From an uncultured Bacteroidota bacterium (GTDB lineage Bacteria; Bacteroidota; Bacteroidia; Bacteroidales; SZUA-534), in assembly GCA_946186925.1 (NCBI GenBank), contig CAMHPA010000008.1, positions 1 to 64,000 on the forward strand: a stretch of 64,000 nt of DNA, written 5' to 3'. Below, piece by piece: positions 1-8,292 of this stretch (positions are counted from its first letter, which is position 1; each line of letters starts with the position of its first letter). Made by a program: the position numbers and the translations under genes. Under the pieces are notes generated by a model that made no database searches, was not told the DNA's origin, and saw only the letters and a list, made by a program, of their open reading frames with translations.

Positions 1-162
1 GTGGCGCGCCGCGTCTCTACAACAACCGCGCCCACATAAAACACGTAGAGACGGTGCATGCACCGTCTCTACATTTGTCGCGGATTGGTTTTGCTGACGC
101 ACGCGGTGCGTCCCTACGCGCACATTTCGTGCGGACGCGATGAATCGCGGCCCTACACCGCA
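1..162. repeat. Cluster of short palindromic intergenic repeats
   Basis: No gene is seen here. The stretch holds four related units, each ending in C(T/C)CTAC or CCCTAC: a half unit at 11-20, a perfect 28-bp palindrome at 45-72 (left arm GTAGAGACGGTGCA followed by its exact reverse complement), a hairpin at 96-112 (arms GACGCAC and GTGCGTC) followed by CCTAC, and an imperfect palindrome at about 133-156. A close relative of the 45-72 unit lies at 4885-4912, downstream of the second S74 gene. The units lie just past the stop of the minus-strand fibre gene and could act as a transcription terminator or as REP-like elements. Similar palindromes are scattered in many Bacteroidota genomes. Confidence 0.7.
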
Positions 163-3100
163 TTATTTCAATTTCTCCAAAATTGCTTTCATCTGCGCTT
201 CCAATTCTTCAATTCTTTTATTCTGTTTTTCTATTATTGCCTGCTGCTCTTTTACGGCCTCGATGAGCACAGGCGTGAGGTTCTCGTATTTAACAGCTTT
301 GAAACCCTCGTTGTCAGTGACAACAAGTTCGGGCATAATCTGCTCCACCTCCTGCGCAATGACACCAATCTGTTTCTCGCTGCCAAAGCCATAGCTGAAG
401 TTGCCCACATCTTTGCCACGGGCGGCAGCCATCTCCTCCTTGCTTTTCCAGTAATAACTTACGCCACGCAACTGCAGCACTTTATCCAATGCACCGTTGA
501 TTGTCTCAACATCTTTTTTCAGACGCAAATCAGACTGGCCGCATAAGCCGGAATAGGTTATGTTGCCATACACAAACATATTACCTTTTTTGGTGATAAT
601 CAGGGCATCACTTTTCGAATTATCGGCTGTGCCGTTTCCAACAACAAACAATGGGGCGTCAACAACCCATGTATTGGTTACACCTGCAATATTGCTGCCG
701 TAATCGGTATTAAGCTGTCCGACAACAACTTCCGACAATGCTATGGCCGTTGTGAATCTTCCCATAGCGGTGGATGCAGTGCCTGAAGCTAGTGTATTAA
801 ATCCCATAGCTGTGGATTGACCGCCAGATGCCGTTGTATTCCTTCCTATGGCAGTGGAGTAAAGACCTGAAGCAGTCGTGTTACCCCCCATAGCGGTTGA
901 ATAACTGGCAGAAGCAGTTGTTCTATATCCCAAAGCGGTGGATGCCATGCCTGTAGAGTATGTGCCATACCCGATGGCAGTAGCCATAATACCTTTAGCT
1001 TTTGAATTATAGCCCATGGCAATGGAATTCGTACCTGAAGCTTTCGAACCAATTCCCATAGCAATACAATTAACCTCGGCCGTATCTTTATATCCTATTG
1101 CAACACTATTCGCACCAGTGGCTACACTGCCAACACCCATTGCCATAGTGTTCATACCCCATGCTTGGGTTCCTGCGCCAATGGCAATGCTGTAATTACC
1201 AAAAGTTTGTGGCGCCGGCAATGGATTACCTAACGAATCCTGCCCCACGCTGCCAATGGCGAAACTGCTCATTCCTAAGGCTGTGGCTCCCGCGCCTATG
1301 GCGTAGCTGCCTTTGCCCTTGGCTTGCGCCGAATTACCGAAAGCGTAGGCGTTATCATCTCCGGCAATGGCATTGCGGCCAATGGCTGTAGTATAGTCGC
1401 CCAATGCCTGCGATTTGTAGCCCAACGCCTGCGAATACTGGCCTTTGGCTGTGTTCTGGAAACCGGCGCTGAATGAGTTGGTTCCCACCTCACTTTTGTC
1501 GGTAACCTTCAAATTACCAGCCATAAAGGCATTCTTGGCAGGATACCAATAGATGCGGTTCACACTGTCGAGTTTTTCGGCATTTGTGGTAAGGTCGATA
1601 TTAAACAGGTTGCTGGTTGCAGTGGCTTTTGAGCCGTCGCGGCCGCTAACGCCAAAACTGCCAGAGTTGTCGCCATCTTTGGCACCATCTTCGCGTCCGC
1701 TAACTGCAAAGCCTTTGGCGCTGTTGGCGGCATCAATGTAGAAGCGGGTGCTGTCGGTGTTGATGGTCATATATTGCTCAACTCCGCCGTCTTTAGTACC
1801 CGAGCGTCCGGTTACGATAAAACCTGTCCGGCGTGCTGCCTTTGAATCATTATTGTCGTCGAAGTTGACGAGCGTACCATCGGTGGCCACTTTCAGGTAG
1901 TTGGTGTTATCTTCTTTAGTGCCCGAGCGTCCGGTCACAACAAAGCCAGTTCGGCGTGCTGCCTTACCATTATCAAGCTCATCGTCAATAAACACTTTTG
2001 TTCCCTCATCGTTGATTGACATGAAATCAGTATTCTCGCCGTCTTTTGTGCCCGAGCGTCCGGTTACAACAAAGCCCGTGCGGCGTGCAGCCTTGTTCTC
2101 GTCGTCATCAACAAAGACTTTTGTTCCCTCGTCGTTGATGGTGAGGAAGTTAGGGTTCTCGCCGTCTTTTGTGCCCGAGCGTCCGGTTACAACAAAGCCC
2201 GTGCGGCGTGCAGCCTTGTTCTCGTCGTCATCAACAAAGACTTTTGTTCCCTCGTCGTTGATGGTGAGGAAATTGGTGTTCTCGCCGTCTTTTGTGCCCG
2301 AGCGTCCGGTTACAATAAAGCCCGTGCGGCGTGCGGCCTTGTTCTCATCGTCATCAACAAAGACTTTTGTTCCCTCGTCGTTGATGGTGAGGAAATTGGT
2401 GTTTTCGCCGTCTTTTGTGCCCGAGCGTCCGGTTACAACAAAGCCTGTTCGGCGTGCTGCCTTCGAGGCGTCATCGTCAACAAAGACTTTGGTTCCGTCG
2501 GCGTTGATGGCAAAGTAATCCTGCTCCTCACCGTCTTTTGTGCCTGAGCGTCCGGTTACTACGAAACCGGTGCGGCGGGCTGCTTTGGTGGCGTCAGCGT
2601 CAACATACACGTGCACGCCATCGGGATAGACGGCAAAGACAACATTTCCGTCTTTGTCTTTCACCTCGAACAGAGCATCTTCGGTTGTGGTTGCTGGCTT
2701 CACGTCGAGCTTGTTGAGCGACAGCTGGTCGGTGGCAACCCATGTGGTGCCGTTGTGAACGAGAGTCTGGCCTTCAGAGCCTTGCACCTGCATTCCGTCG
2801 CGGCCGGGTTCGCCCTGCTCGCCTTTCAGGTTGTATGTGTATTTCTGGCCGTTTGTCATGGAGAATGTCACAAGGCCGTTGTTATTGGTAATATTGGTAA
2901 ATCCGTTGCCATCCTGTCCGGCGGGAGCGCTGAACTCAATCCAGTTGGTTGCATCGTTTTTCGGTTGTGTTGCTGATGTCACAGTTTTCTGCGCGATCCA
3001 CATTGAGTTGACAGAAGCGTTGTTCTTGCTTGGAGCGAAAACATAATCGCCAACAACGTAGGCTTGGTTGGCCTGCCATGTGCCGCGGTTGGTAAGTCCG

Positions 3101-4152
3101 GTTCCGGCATCGCCCTTGTCGCCTTTGTCACCCTTCGGGCCTTGCGGACCGGCAGCACCTTGTGGGCCTGGCTCACCTTTATCGCCTTTCGCTCCCTGTA
3201 TTCCAGGCTGTCCGTCTGCGCCCTGTTCTCCTTTGAGGCCTTGTTCGCCTTTAGGACCTTGTTCTCCTTGAAGGTTGAAGGTGTAAGCCTGACCATTTTC
3301 CATGGTGAAGGTCACCAAGCCGTCAGAGGCTTTTTCAACATTGGCAATGCCATTGCCTGCTTGTCCGGCGGGGGCGCTGAACTCAACCCAGTTTGTGGCG
3401 TCATCTTTCGGTTGTGTTGCTGATGCCACAGCATTCTGTGCTATCCACATTGAGTTGATGTCGGCGTTGCTCTTGCTTGGCGCGAAAACGTAATCGCCAA
3501 CAACATAAGATTGGTTGGCTTGCCATGCGCCTCGGTTGGTAAGTCCGGTTCCGGCATCACCCTTGTCGCCTTTGTCACCCTTTGGGCCTTGCGGGCCGAT
3601 TGCTCCTTGCGCGCCTGGCTCACCTTGTAGGCCCTGTGGTCCTTCAACGCCCTGATCGCCTTTTGGGCCTTGTTGGCCGGGTTCACCTTGTGGTCCCTGT
3701 GGGCCTTCAACACCTTGGTCACCTTTTTCGCCCTTTTCGCCCTTCTGTCCGCCGTTGGCAGCAAAGTAAGCGTATGGTACGGCCTGCAGTTTGGTCAGCC
3801 CCATGTCGGTGTAGCTGGTGCCGCCGTTGGCGTCCAGCTCAACACGCATCCACACGTTGCCGCCGGCCCAGTCGACGCTGTCGAGAGTGTTTTGACCTTC
3901 GGCCTGACCGGTACCAACAATGACTGAGAGTACGCCGTATGCGTTGGTTTTGACGGTCTGCGTCTCACGATACATAACCTGTGCGCCGTTCTCGTCGGTT
4001 AGCGTTATGCGGAGACCGACATTCGAGTTGCTTACAAGTTCGCCATGAGCGTTACGCACCACGGCCTGATAATTGAAGCCGTCGGTTTGAGCCACGGCTG
4101 TCATTGTGGCCACGGAGACGGCAATTGCCAGAAGTAAATTTTTGATCCTCAT
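163..4152 (-). CDS. Collagen-like/YadA-head surface fibre with C-terminal S74 self-cleaving chaperone
   Basis: A secreted 1329-residue fibre. Signal peptide about 1-21 (ends AVAQ). Residues 22-130 form an N-terminal domain with GFNYQAVVRN, also present in its neighbour at 4940-8020. Collagen-like Gly-X-Y tracts lie at about 133-200, 295-350 and near 445; between them a sugar-binding-like linker is present twice (NRGxWQANQ...GDYVFAPSK). Seven repeats of about 41 residues carry KAARRTGF. About 250 residues of YadA-like head repeats (A-x-G-x-x-S-x-A-x-G) follow. The C-terminus is a peptidase S74 intramolecular chaperone domain with SDLRLKKD; by analogy with phage endosialidases Ser1207 and the Lys five residues on form the cleavage dyad. 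A coiled coil ends the protein (KQNKRIEELEAQM). The expected product is a trimeric fibre or adhesin that trims its own chaperone. No T9SS tail is seen, so the export route is unclear. The function is inferred from domains only. Confidence 0.85.
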   Translation of the reverse strand: MRIKNLLLAIAVSVATMTAVAQTDGFNYQAVVRNAHGELVSNSNVGLRITLTDENGAQVMYRETQTVKTNAYGVLSVIVGTGQAEGQNTLDSVDWAGGNVWMRVELDANGGTSYTDMGLTKLQAVPYAYFAANGGQKGEKGEKGDQGVEGPQGPQGEPGQQGPKGDQGVEGPQGLQGEPGAQGAIGPQGPKGDKGDKGDAGTGLTNRGAWQANQSYVVGDYVFAPSKSNADINSMWIAQNAVASATQPKDDATNWVEFSAPAGQAGNGIANVEKASDGLVTFTMENGQAYTFNLQGEQGPKGEQGLKGEQGADGQPGIQGAKGDKGEPGPQGAAGPQGPKGDKGDKGDAGTGLTNRGTWQANQAYVVGDYVFAPSKNNASVNSMWIAQKTVTSATQPKNDATNWIEFSAPAGQDGNGFTNITNNNGLVTFSMTNGQKYTYNLKGEQGEPGRDGMQVQGSEGQTLVHNGTTWVATDQLSLNKLDVKPATTTEDALFEVKDKDGNVVFAVYPDGVHVYVDADATKAARRTGFVVTGRSGTKDGEEQDYFAINADGTKVFVDDDASKAARRTGFVVTGRSGTKDGENTNFLTINDEGTKVFVDDDENKAARRTGFIVTGRSGTKDGENTNFLTINDEGTKVFVDDDENKAARRTGFVVTGRSGTKDGENPNFLTINDEGTKVFVDDDENKAARRTGFVVTGRSGTKDGENTDFMSINDEGTKVFIDDELDNGKAARRTGFVVTGRSGTKEDNTNYLKVATDGTLVNFDDNNDSKAARRTGFIVTGRSGTKDGGVEQYMTINTDSTRFYIDAANSAKGFAVSGREDGAKDGDNSGSFGVSGRDGSKATATSNLFNIDLTTNAEKLDSVNRIYWYPAKNAFMAGNLKVTDKSEVGTNSFSAGFQNTAKGQYSQALGYKSQALGDYTTAIGRNAIAGDDNAYAFGNSAQAKGKGSYAIGAGATALGMSSFAIGSVGQDSLGNPLPAPQTFGNYSIAIGAGTQAWGMNTMAMGVGSVATGANSVAIGYKDTAEVNCIAMGIGSKASGTNSIAMGYNSKAKGIMATAIGYGTYSTGMASTALGYRTTASASYSTAMGGNTTASGLYSTAIGRNTTASGGQSTAMGFNTLASGTASTAMGRFTTAIALSEVVVGQLNTDYGSNIAGVTNTWVVDAPLFVVGNGTADNSKSDALIITKKGNMFVYGNITYSGLCGQSDLRLKKDVETINGALDKVLQLRGVSYYWKSKEEMAAARGKDVGNFSYGFGSEKQIGVIAQEVEQIMPELVVTDNEGFKAVKYENLTPVLIEAVKEQQAIIEKQNKRIEELEAQMKAILEKLK
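1725..2586 (-). repeat. In-frame tandem repeat array, unit 123 bp
   Basis: Seven units encode about 41 residues each with KAARRTGF. The Lys codon of KAARR recurs at 2584, 2461, 2338, 2215, 2092, 1963 and 1840, giving steps of 123, 123, 123, 123, 129 and 123 nt. The units between about 2095 and 2460 are almost identical at DNA level, which points to recent expansion. The paralogue at 4940-8020 has four such units (KAARRSGF). Confidence 0.9.
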
Positions 4153-4419
4153 GTTTTTTTTAGTTAATTATTAATAATATATGTTTTGAAATTCTTTCTT
4201 GCGTCTTACATTTTCCCCACAAAACACAGCAATCGCCTTTGCATGCGGCTCTGTATGCCACATACATGATAATTGCTTGAAAACTTGTAATTTATGATGA
4301 TTCTCTTTTGAATTAGAGCAATAATTATCTGGAATGGATAGGTAATATATTGACATTTAATTAATTACGCTTACAATAAAAATTATATTCACTATGGATG
4401 AATTTTGGTTTCATGGCCG

Positions 4420-4451
4420 CAAATATAGATAAAATCTAAATGGTCGAGCAA
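4420..4451 (-). promoter_or_regulatory. Promoter of the first S74 fibre gene
   Basis: On the minus strand the -7 box TATATTTG (4427-4420) fits the Bacteroidota consensus TAnnTTTG. A TTG (4451-4449) lies 21 nt upstream as the -33 element. The octamer GAGCAATA that contains it is also at the same place upstream of the paralogue (8261-8268). It implies an untranslated leader of over 250 nt. Confidence 0.55.
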
Positions 4452-4590
4452 TAGGTGGGTACTTCTTGTAACCCGAATTTATCTAAACTATGCGTCATTG
4501 AGCGCTAACCGATTTTTGCCGATTTTTTCCCGCATGCGGATGAGTCTCGCACAGATTACACAGAAAGCACTGATTGGCACAGATTTTTCT

Positions 4591-4642
4591 CTAACCAAAC
4601 TAAACCGAATTTGTTGGATTTCATTCGGATTCGTTTGGTTAG
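4591..4642. repeat. Imperfect inverted repeat
   Basis: CTAACCAAAC at 4591-4600 is the exact reverse complement of GTTTGGTTAG at 4633-4642. An inner pair, CCGAAT near 4605 and ATTCGG near 4623, extends the stem. The sequence before it (about 4547-4590) contains repeated CACAGATT-like words. Confidence 0.65.
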
Positions 4643-4659
4643 GAAACAAACCGTTTAAA

Positions 4660-4830
4660 AATGTCCGTAGGACATACATATCGGTAGAAAAACAAATCCG
4701 CCACCCATAACAACCCCGTCAGGGGTTGCATAACAAACCCCACATACACACGTTTATATGCAACGCCTACGGCGTAGAAACCAATGAATTACAACAATTT
4801 CTACCGACATTTGTCCCTTGCGGGGAATAT
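4660..4830. repeat. Multi-hairpin intergenic element
   Basis: An outer stem pairs TCGGTAGAAA (4681-4690) with TTTCTACCGA (4798-4807), a perfect 10-bp match. Inside it are a hairpin with arms CAACCCC and GGGGTTG (4711-4729) and one with arms ACGCC and GGCGT (about 4763-4775). Just before it is the palindromic ATGTCCGTAGGACAT (about 4660-4675). The layout of nested hairpins resembles widespread Bacteroidota intergenic repeats; no coding potential is evident. Confidence 0.6.
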
Positions 4831-4884
4831 TTTTGTAAAATTTTGTTTCCAAATTTTCATACAATTCCCGCCCGCATAAAACAC

Positions 4885-4912
4885 GTAGAGACGTGCCATG
4901 GCGCGTCTCTAC
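4885..4912. repeat. 28-bp palindrome, second copy of the 45-72 unit
   Basis: The arms GTAGAGACGTGCC and GGCGCGTCTCTAC pair with one G-T wobble around a central CATGG. The flank ATAAAACACGTAGAGACG is shared with 37-53. It sits 28 bases past the stop of the second fibre gene and may serve as its terminator. Confidence 0.75.
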
Positions 4913-4939
4913 AAAACCAAACAAATATTTTATATCGCC

Positions 4940-7900
4940 TTATTTCTTCAGCAAATCTTCAATCATTTTTTTCATTTCATCCATTTGAGCTTCAAGGCTT
5001 TCTATTTTCGATTGCTGATTCTCAATCTTTTTATTCTGCGCATCAATTATGCTCTGCTGCTCTTTTACGGCCTCAATTAGCACCGGCGTAAGATTTTCGT
5101 ACTTAACAGACTTAAAGCCTTCATTATCTGTTACAACCAGCTCTGGCAGAACTTCTTCAATCTCCTGCGCTATGACGCCAATCTGCTTATCCTTGCTATA
5201 GCCGTAACTCATATTGTTGACATCTTTGCCTTTTGCGGCGGCCATCTCATCCTTGCTCTTCCAGTAGAACGAAACTCCGCGCAACTTCAGCACCTTATCC
5301 AATGCGCCATCAAGTGGCTGAATATCTTTTTTCAGACGGAAATCGGACGATGCGGAAACATTATTTGCTGTTAATGTGCCGTATATTGTTGTATTGCCGT
5401 TTTTCAGAATTACCATAGCATCGCTTCTGGTTATTGTACAACTACCATACCATGATTCGTATCCGTTGGCTACAGTAAAAGCCCTAAGATTGCCATCGGG
5501 ATGGTTAACGTTATTAGCCGATGCGCTCACTTCATAGTCTGTGTTATAAGTGCCAATTACAACTTCATAATGTGATTTTGCCCGTGCATTGAATCCCATG
5601 GCTATGGAATAAATACCTTCTGCTAGAGAGTAACGTCCCAAAGCGGTGGACCAATTTCCAGAAGCCGTATTAGCATACCCCAAGGCAACAGCATTTCCTC
5701 CTGAAGCATTACAACCAAGTCCAAGTGCCAGGCAATTTTCTTTTTCTGCCGTACACCCAAAACCGATTGCTATTGAGTTATCAAATTTTGCCACGGCTCC
5801 AGGACCTATGGCGTAGGAATATTTACCGGATGCTGTTGGGGGATTATGCAAATTTCCTCCCCAATCTGTACCTGCTATACCCATGGCGAAACTGCCTGCA
5901 CCGCTTGCTATTGCGCCTTCGCCAAAGGCATAGCTGCCCTCACCCGAGGCCGAGCTATTCATGCCCAAAGCGTAGGCGTTCTTTCCAGATGCTATAGCTG
6001 TATCGCCGATGGCCACAGCATTTTCGCCTGAGGCTTGCGCCTTATTACCGAAGGCATAGGCGTTATTGGAAAGGGCTTTGGCCTCGCGGCCAATGGCTGT
6101 GGTATAATTGCCTTTGGCAACCGATTGATAGCCCATAGCTTGCGAATATTCGCCAATAGCCTTGTTCTGATAGCCTGCGCTGAACGAGTTGGTGCCAACG
6201 CTGTCGGGATGCTCAACTTTCAGGTTTCCAGCCATAAAAGCGTTCTTTTCGGGATACCAGTAGATGCGGTTCTCGTTGTTTATCACTTTGGCATCAGTTG
6301 ATAGATCGATATTGAAAAGGTTGCTTGCTGTGCCTTTCGAACCATTGCGGCCGGTAACGGCAAAACCGCCAGCCACTGCGCCTTCTTTGGCGCTTGCTCC
6401 GTCATGTTCACTGACGGCAAATCCTTTGGTGCTACCTGCACCGTCAATATAGAAGCGGGTGCTGTCGGTGTTGATGGTGAGGTATTCGGCTGCATCACCT
6501 TTGGTGGCTGAACGGCCGGTAACCACAAAACCGCTGCGGCGAGCGGCTTTTGAATCATTATTGTCGTCGAAATTAACGATTGTACCGTCGGTGGCCACTT
6601 TCAGATAGTTGGTGTTGTCGTCTTTGGAGCCAGAGCGGCCGGTGACTACGAAACCGCTACGACGGGCTGCTTTATCGTTCTCAAGCTCATCATCAATAAA
6701 GAATTTGGTTCCTTCATTGTTGATGGTGAGGAAATTAGTGTTCTCACCATCTTTGGAGTCAGAGCGGCCGGTCACTACAAAGCCTGAACGGCGGGCGGCC
6801 TTTGTGGCATGATCGTCAACAAAGACTTTGGTTCCGTCGGCGTTGATGGCGAAGTAATCCTGCTCCTCACCATCTTTGGTGGTCGAGCGGCCGGTTACAA
6901 CGAAACCTGAGCGGCGGGCAGCCTTTGTGTCGTCGGCGTCAACGTATACGTGTACGCCGTCGGGGTAGACGGCAAAAACAGCGTTTCCGTCTTTGTCTTT
7001 CACCTCAAACAGTGCATCTTCGGTGGTGGTCGAAGGCTTCACGTCGAGTTTGTTGAGCGACAGCTGGTCGGTGGCAACCCATGTGGTGCCGTTGTGCACC
7101 AAGGTCTGACCTTTGCTGCCTTTCACCTGCATTCCGTCGCGGCCCTGGTCGCCACGGTCTCCTTTAAGGTAGAATGTATTCATTGAATTATCGGTCATGG
7201 TGAAAGTCACAAAACCGTCGTTTTCAGAAACGTTGGCAATGCCGATGCCTTCCGGGCCGTCGGCGCCGGCGGGTGCTGTAAACTCAACCCAGTTGGTGGG
7301 GTCGTTTTTGGGCTGTGTGGCTGATGTTACGGTGTTCTGCGCTATCCACATCGAGTTTATATTGTCGTTATCTTTGCTTGGCGCGAAAACGTAGTCTCCG
7401 ATGCTGTATGTTGTTTCGGCATTCCATCCACCTCGGTTGGTGAGGCCTGTGCCGGCGTCACCCTTGTCGCCTTTGTCACCCTTTGGGCCTTGGGCTCCGG
7501 TTACGCCTTTGTCACCTTTATCGCCCTTGTCGCCCTTGTCGCCTTTCGGACCAACCTCGCCTTTGTCACCTTTGTCACCTTTATCGCCTTTGGGTCCCTG
7601 GTCGCCGCGTATACCGTTGCTGTTTGCCGCAAAATATGCGTACGGAACCGACTGCAGCTTGGTCAGCCCCATGTCGGTGTAGCTGGTGCCGCCGTTGGCG
7701 TCCATCTCAACACGCATCCACACGTTGCCGCTGGCCCAGTCGACGCTGTCTATTGTCTGGTTGCTGGCTGGCACGCCCGCGCCCACTGTCACCGACAAAA
7801 CACCAAATGCGTTGGTGGTGGCGGTATGCGTCTCTTGGTACATAACCTGTGCACCGGTCTGGTCGGTGAGCGTTATGCGAAGGCTCACACTGGAGTTGCT

Positions 7901-8020
7901 CACAAGCTCGCCCTGAGTGTTACGCACCACGGCTTGGTAATTGAAGCCGTCGGTTTGCGCCATGGCTGTCATTGTGGCCACGGTGACGGCAATTGCTAGA
8001 AGTAAATTTTTGATTCTCAT
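4940..8020 (-). CDS. Second collagen-like/YadA-head surface fibre with S74 domain
   Basis: A 1026-residue paralogue of the protein at 163-4152, with the same order of domains: signal peptide 1-21 (ends AMAQ), GFNYQAVVRN domain, one collagen-like tract rich in GDKGDKGD (about 138-195), one sugar-binding-like linker (GDYVFAPSK), a second short collagen-like stretch, four KAARRSGF repeats, YadA-like head repeats, and the S74 chaperone with SDFRLKKD (Ser892 as likely nucleophile), ending in a coiled coil (KKIENQQSKIESLEAQM). It lacks the second linker and three repeat units of its neighbour, so the pair differs mainly in stalk length. The two genes have separate promoters with long leaders and similar palindromes downstream. 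Likely a surface adhesin or fibre; ligand unknown. Confidence 0.85.
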   Translation of the reverse strand: MRIKNLLLAIAVTVATMTAMAQTDGFNYQAVVRNTQGELVSNSSVSLRITLTDQTGAQVMYQETHTATTNAFGVLSVTVGAGVPASNQTIDSVDWASGNVWMRVEMDANGGTSYTDMGLTKLQSVPYAYFAANSNGIRGDQGPKGDKGDKGDKGEVGPKGDKGDKGDKGDKGVTGAQGPKGDKGDKGDAGTGLTNRGGWNAETTYSIGDYVFAPSKDNDNINSMWIAQNTVTSATQPKNDPTNWVEFTAPAGADGPEGIGIANVSENDGFVTFTMTDNSMNTFYLKGDRGDQGRDGMQVKGSKGQTLVHNGTTWVATDQLSLNKLDVKPSTTTEDALFEVKDKDGNAVFAVYPDGVHVYVDADDTKAARRSGFVVTGRSTTKDGEEQDYFAINADGTKVFVDDHATKAARRSGFVVTGRSDSKDGENTNFLTINNEGTKFFIDDELENDKAARRSGFVVTGRSGSKDDNTNYLKVATDGTIVNFDDNNDSKAARRSGFVVTGRSATKGDAAEYLTINTDSTRFYIDGAGSTKGFAVSEHDGASAKEGAVAGGFAVTGRNGSKGTASNLFNIDLSTDAKVINNENRIYWYPEKNAFMAGNLKVEHPDSVGTNSFSAGYQNKAIGEYSQAMGYQSVAKGNYTTAIGREAKALSNNAYAFGNKAQASGENAVAIGDTAIASGKNAYALGMNSSASGEGSYAFGEGAIASGAGSFAMGIAGTDWGGNLHNPPTASGKYSYAIGPGAVAKFDNSIAIGFGCTAEKENCLALGLGCNASGGNAVALGYANTASGNWSTALGRYSLAEGIYSIAMGFNARAKSHYEVVIGTYNTDYEVSASANNVNHPDGNLRAFTVANGYESWYGSCTITRSDAMVILKNGNTTIYGTLTANNVSASSDFRLKKDIQPLDGALDKVLKLRGVSFYWKSKDEMAAAKGKDVNNMSYGYSKDKQIGVIAQEIEEVLPELVVTDNEGFKSVKYENLTPVLIEAVKEQQSIIDAQNKKIENQQSKIESLEAQMDEMKKMIEDLLKK

Positions 8021-8235
8021 GCTTTTTTTGTAGATTAATTAATGGTTGTTATGAAAAAAAATAAAGTTAAGGCTTATTACTTTTCACCGCAATGTTCGCA
8101 AACGTGAAAAAAGTAGAGTTTGTTTGAATGTTTTTAGATATAATGCAAAATAGCAATGTGTTGATATTTAATGAAATACAATTATCAATAAATCCTTTTC
8201 CGATAAAATGGGTAAAAAATTGATTTTTCTAAATA

Positions 8236-8266
8236 CAAATTTATAAAAATTTAAAATACTGAGCAA
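8236..8266 (-). promoter_or_regulatory. Promoter of the second S74 fibre gene
   Basis: On the minus strand the -7 box TAAATTTG (8243-8236) follows TTG (8266-8264) by 20 nt. GAGCAATA spans the upstream element exactly as at the paralogue. The leader to the start codon at 8020 is over 200 nt. Confidence 0.55.
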
Positions 8267-8292
8267 TAAGTGTACATCTAATTTAATTTTTT

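Larger units (their letters stand above)
4153..4939. other. Intergenic stretch between the two fibre genes, rich in inverted repeats
   Basis: No convincing gene in 787 bases. The part next to 4152 is an AT-rich leader of about 268 nt for the first fibre gene, with its promoter at 4420-4451. From about 4490 to 4642 comes a repeat with the CACAGATT-type motifs often seen between Bacteroidota genes, ending in an inverted repeat (CTAACCAAAC at 4591-4600, GTTTGGTTAG at 4633-4642). From about 4660 to 4830 lies a multi-hairpin element, and at 4885-4912 a 28-bp palindrome. All are described separately. Confidence 0.7.

Noticed and set aside
11..156. Spaced palindromes considered as a CRISPR array
   Set aside because: The units differ in sequence and length and spacing is irregular; they are REP-like palindromes.
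1901..2518. Plus-strand open frame with repeated VPERPVTTKPVRRAA units
   Set aside because: It is the antisense shadow of the 123-bp repeats of the minus-strand fibre gene; the repetition comes from that array.
1725..2586. Regular 123-bp repeats considered as a CRISPR array
   Set aside because: The repeats are contiguous, in frame and code for KAARRTGF units; there are no spacers and no cas genes.
4488..4710. Short open frames on both strands in the intergenic stretch
   Set aside because: They consist of repeat sequence with inverted repeats and have no start context or homology that I can recognise.
163..8020. Fibre genes considered as part of a prophage because of the S74 domain
   Set aside because: Both start with signal peptides, and no phage structural, lysis or integrase gene is nearby.
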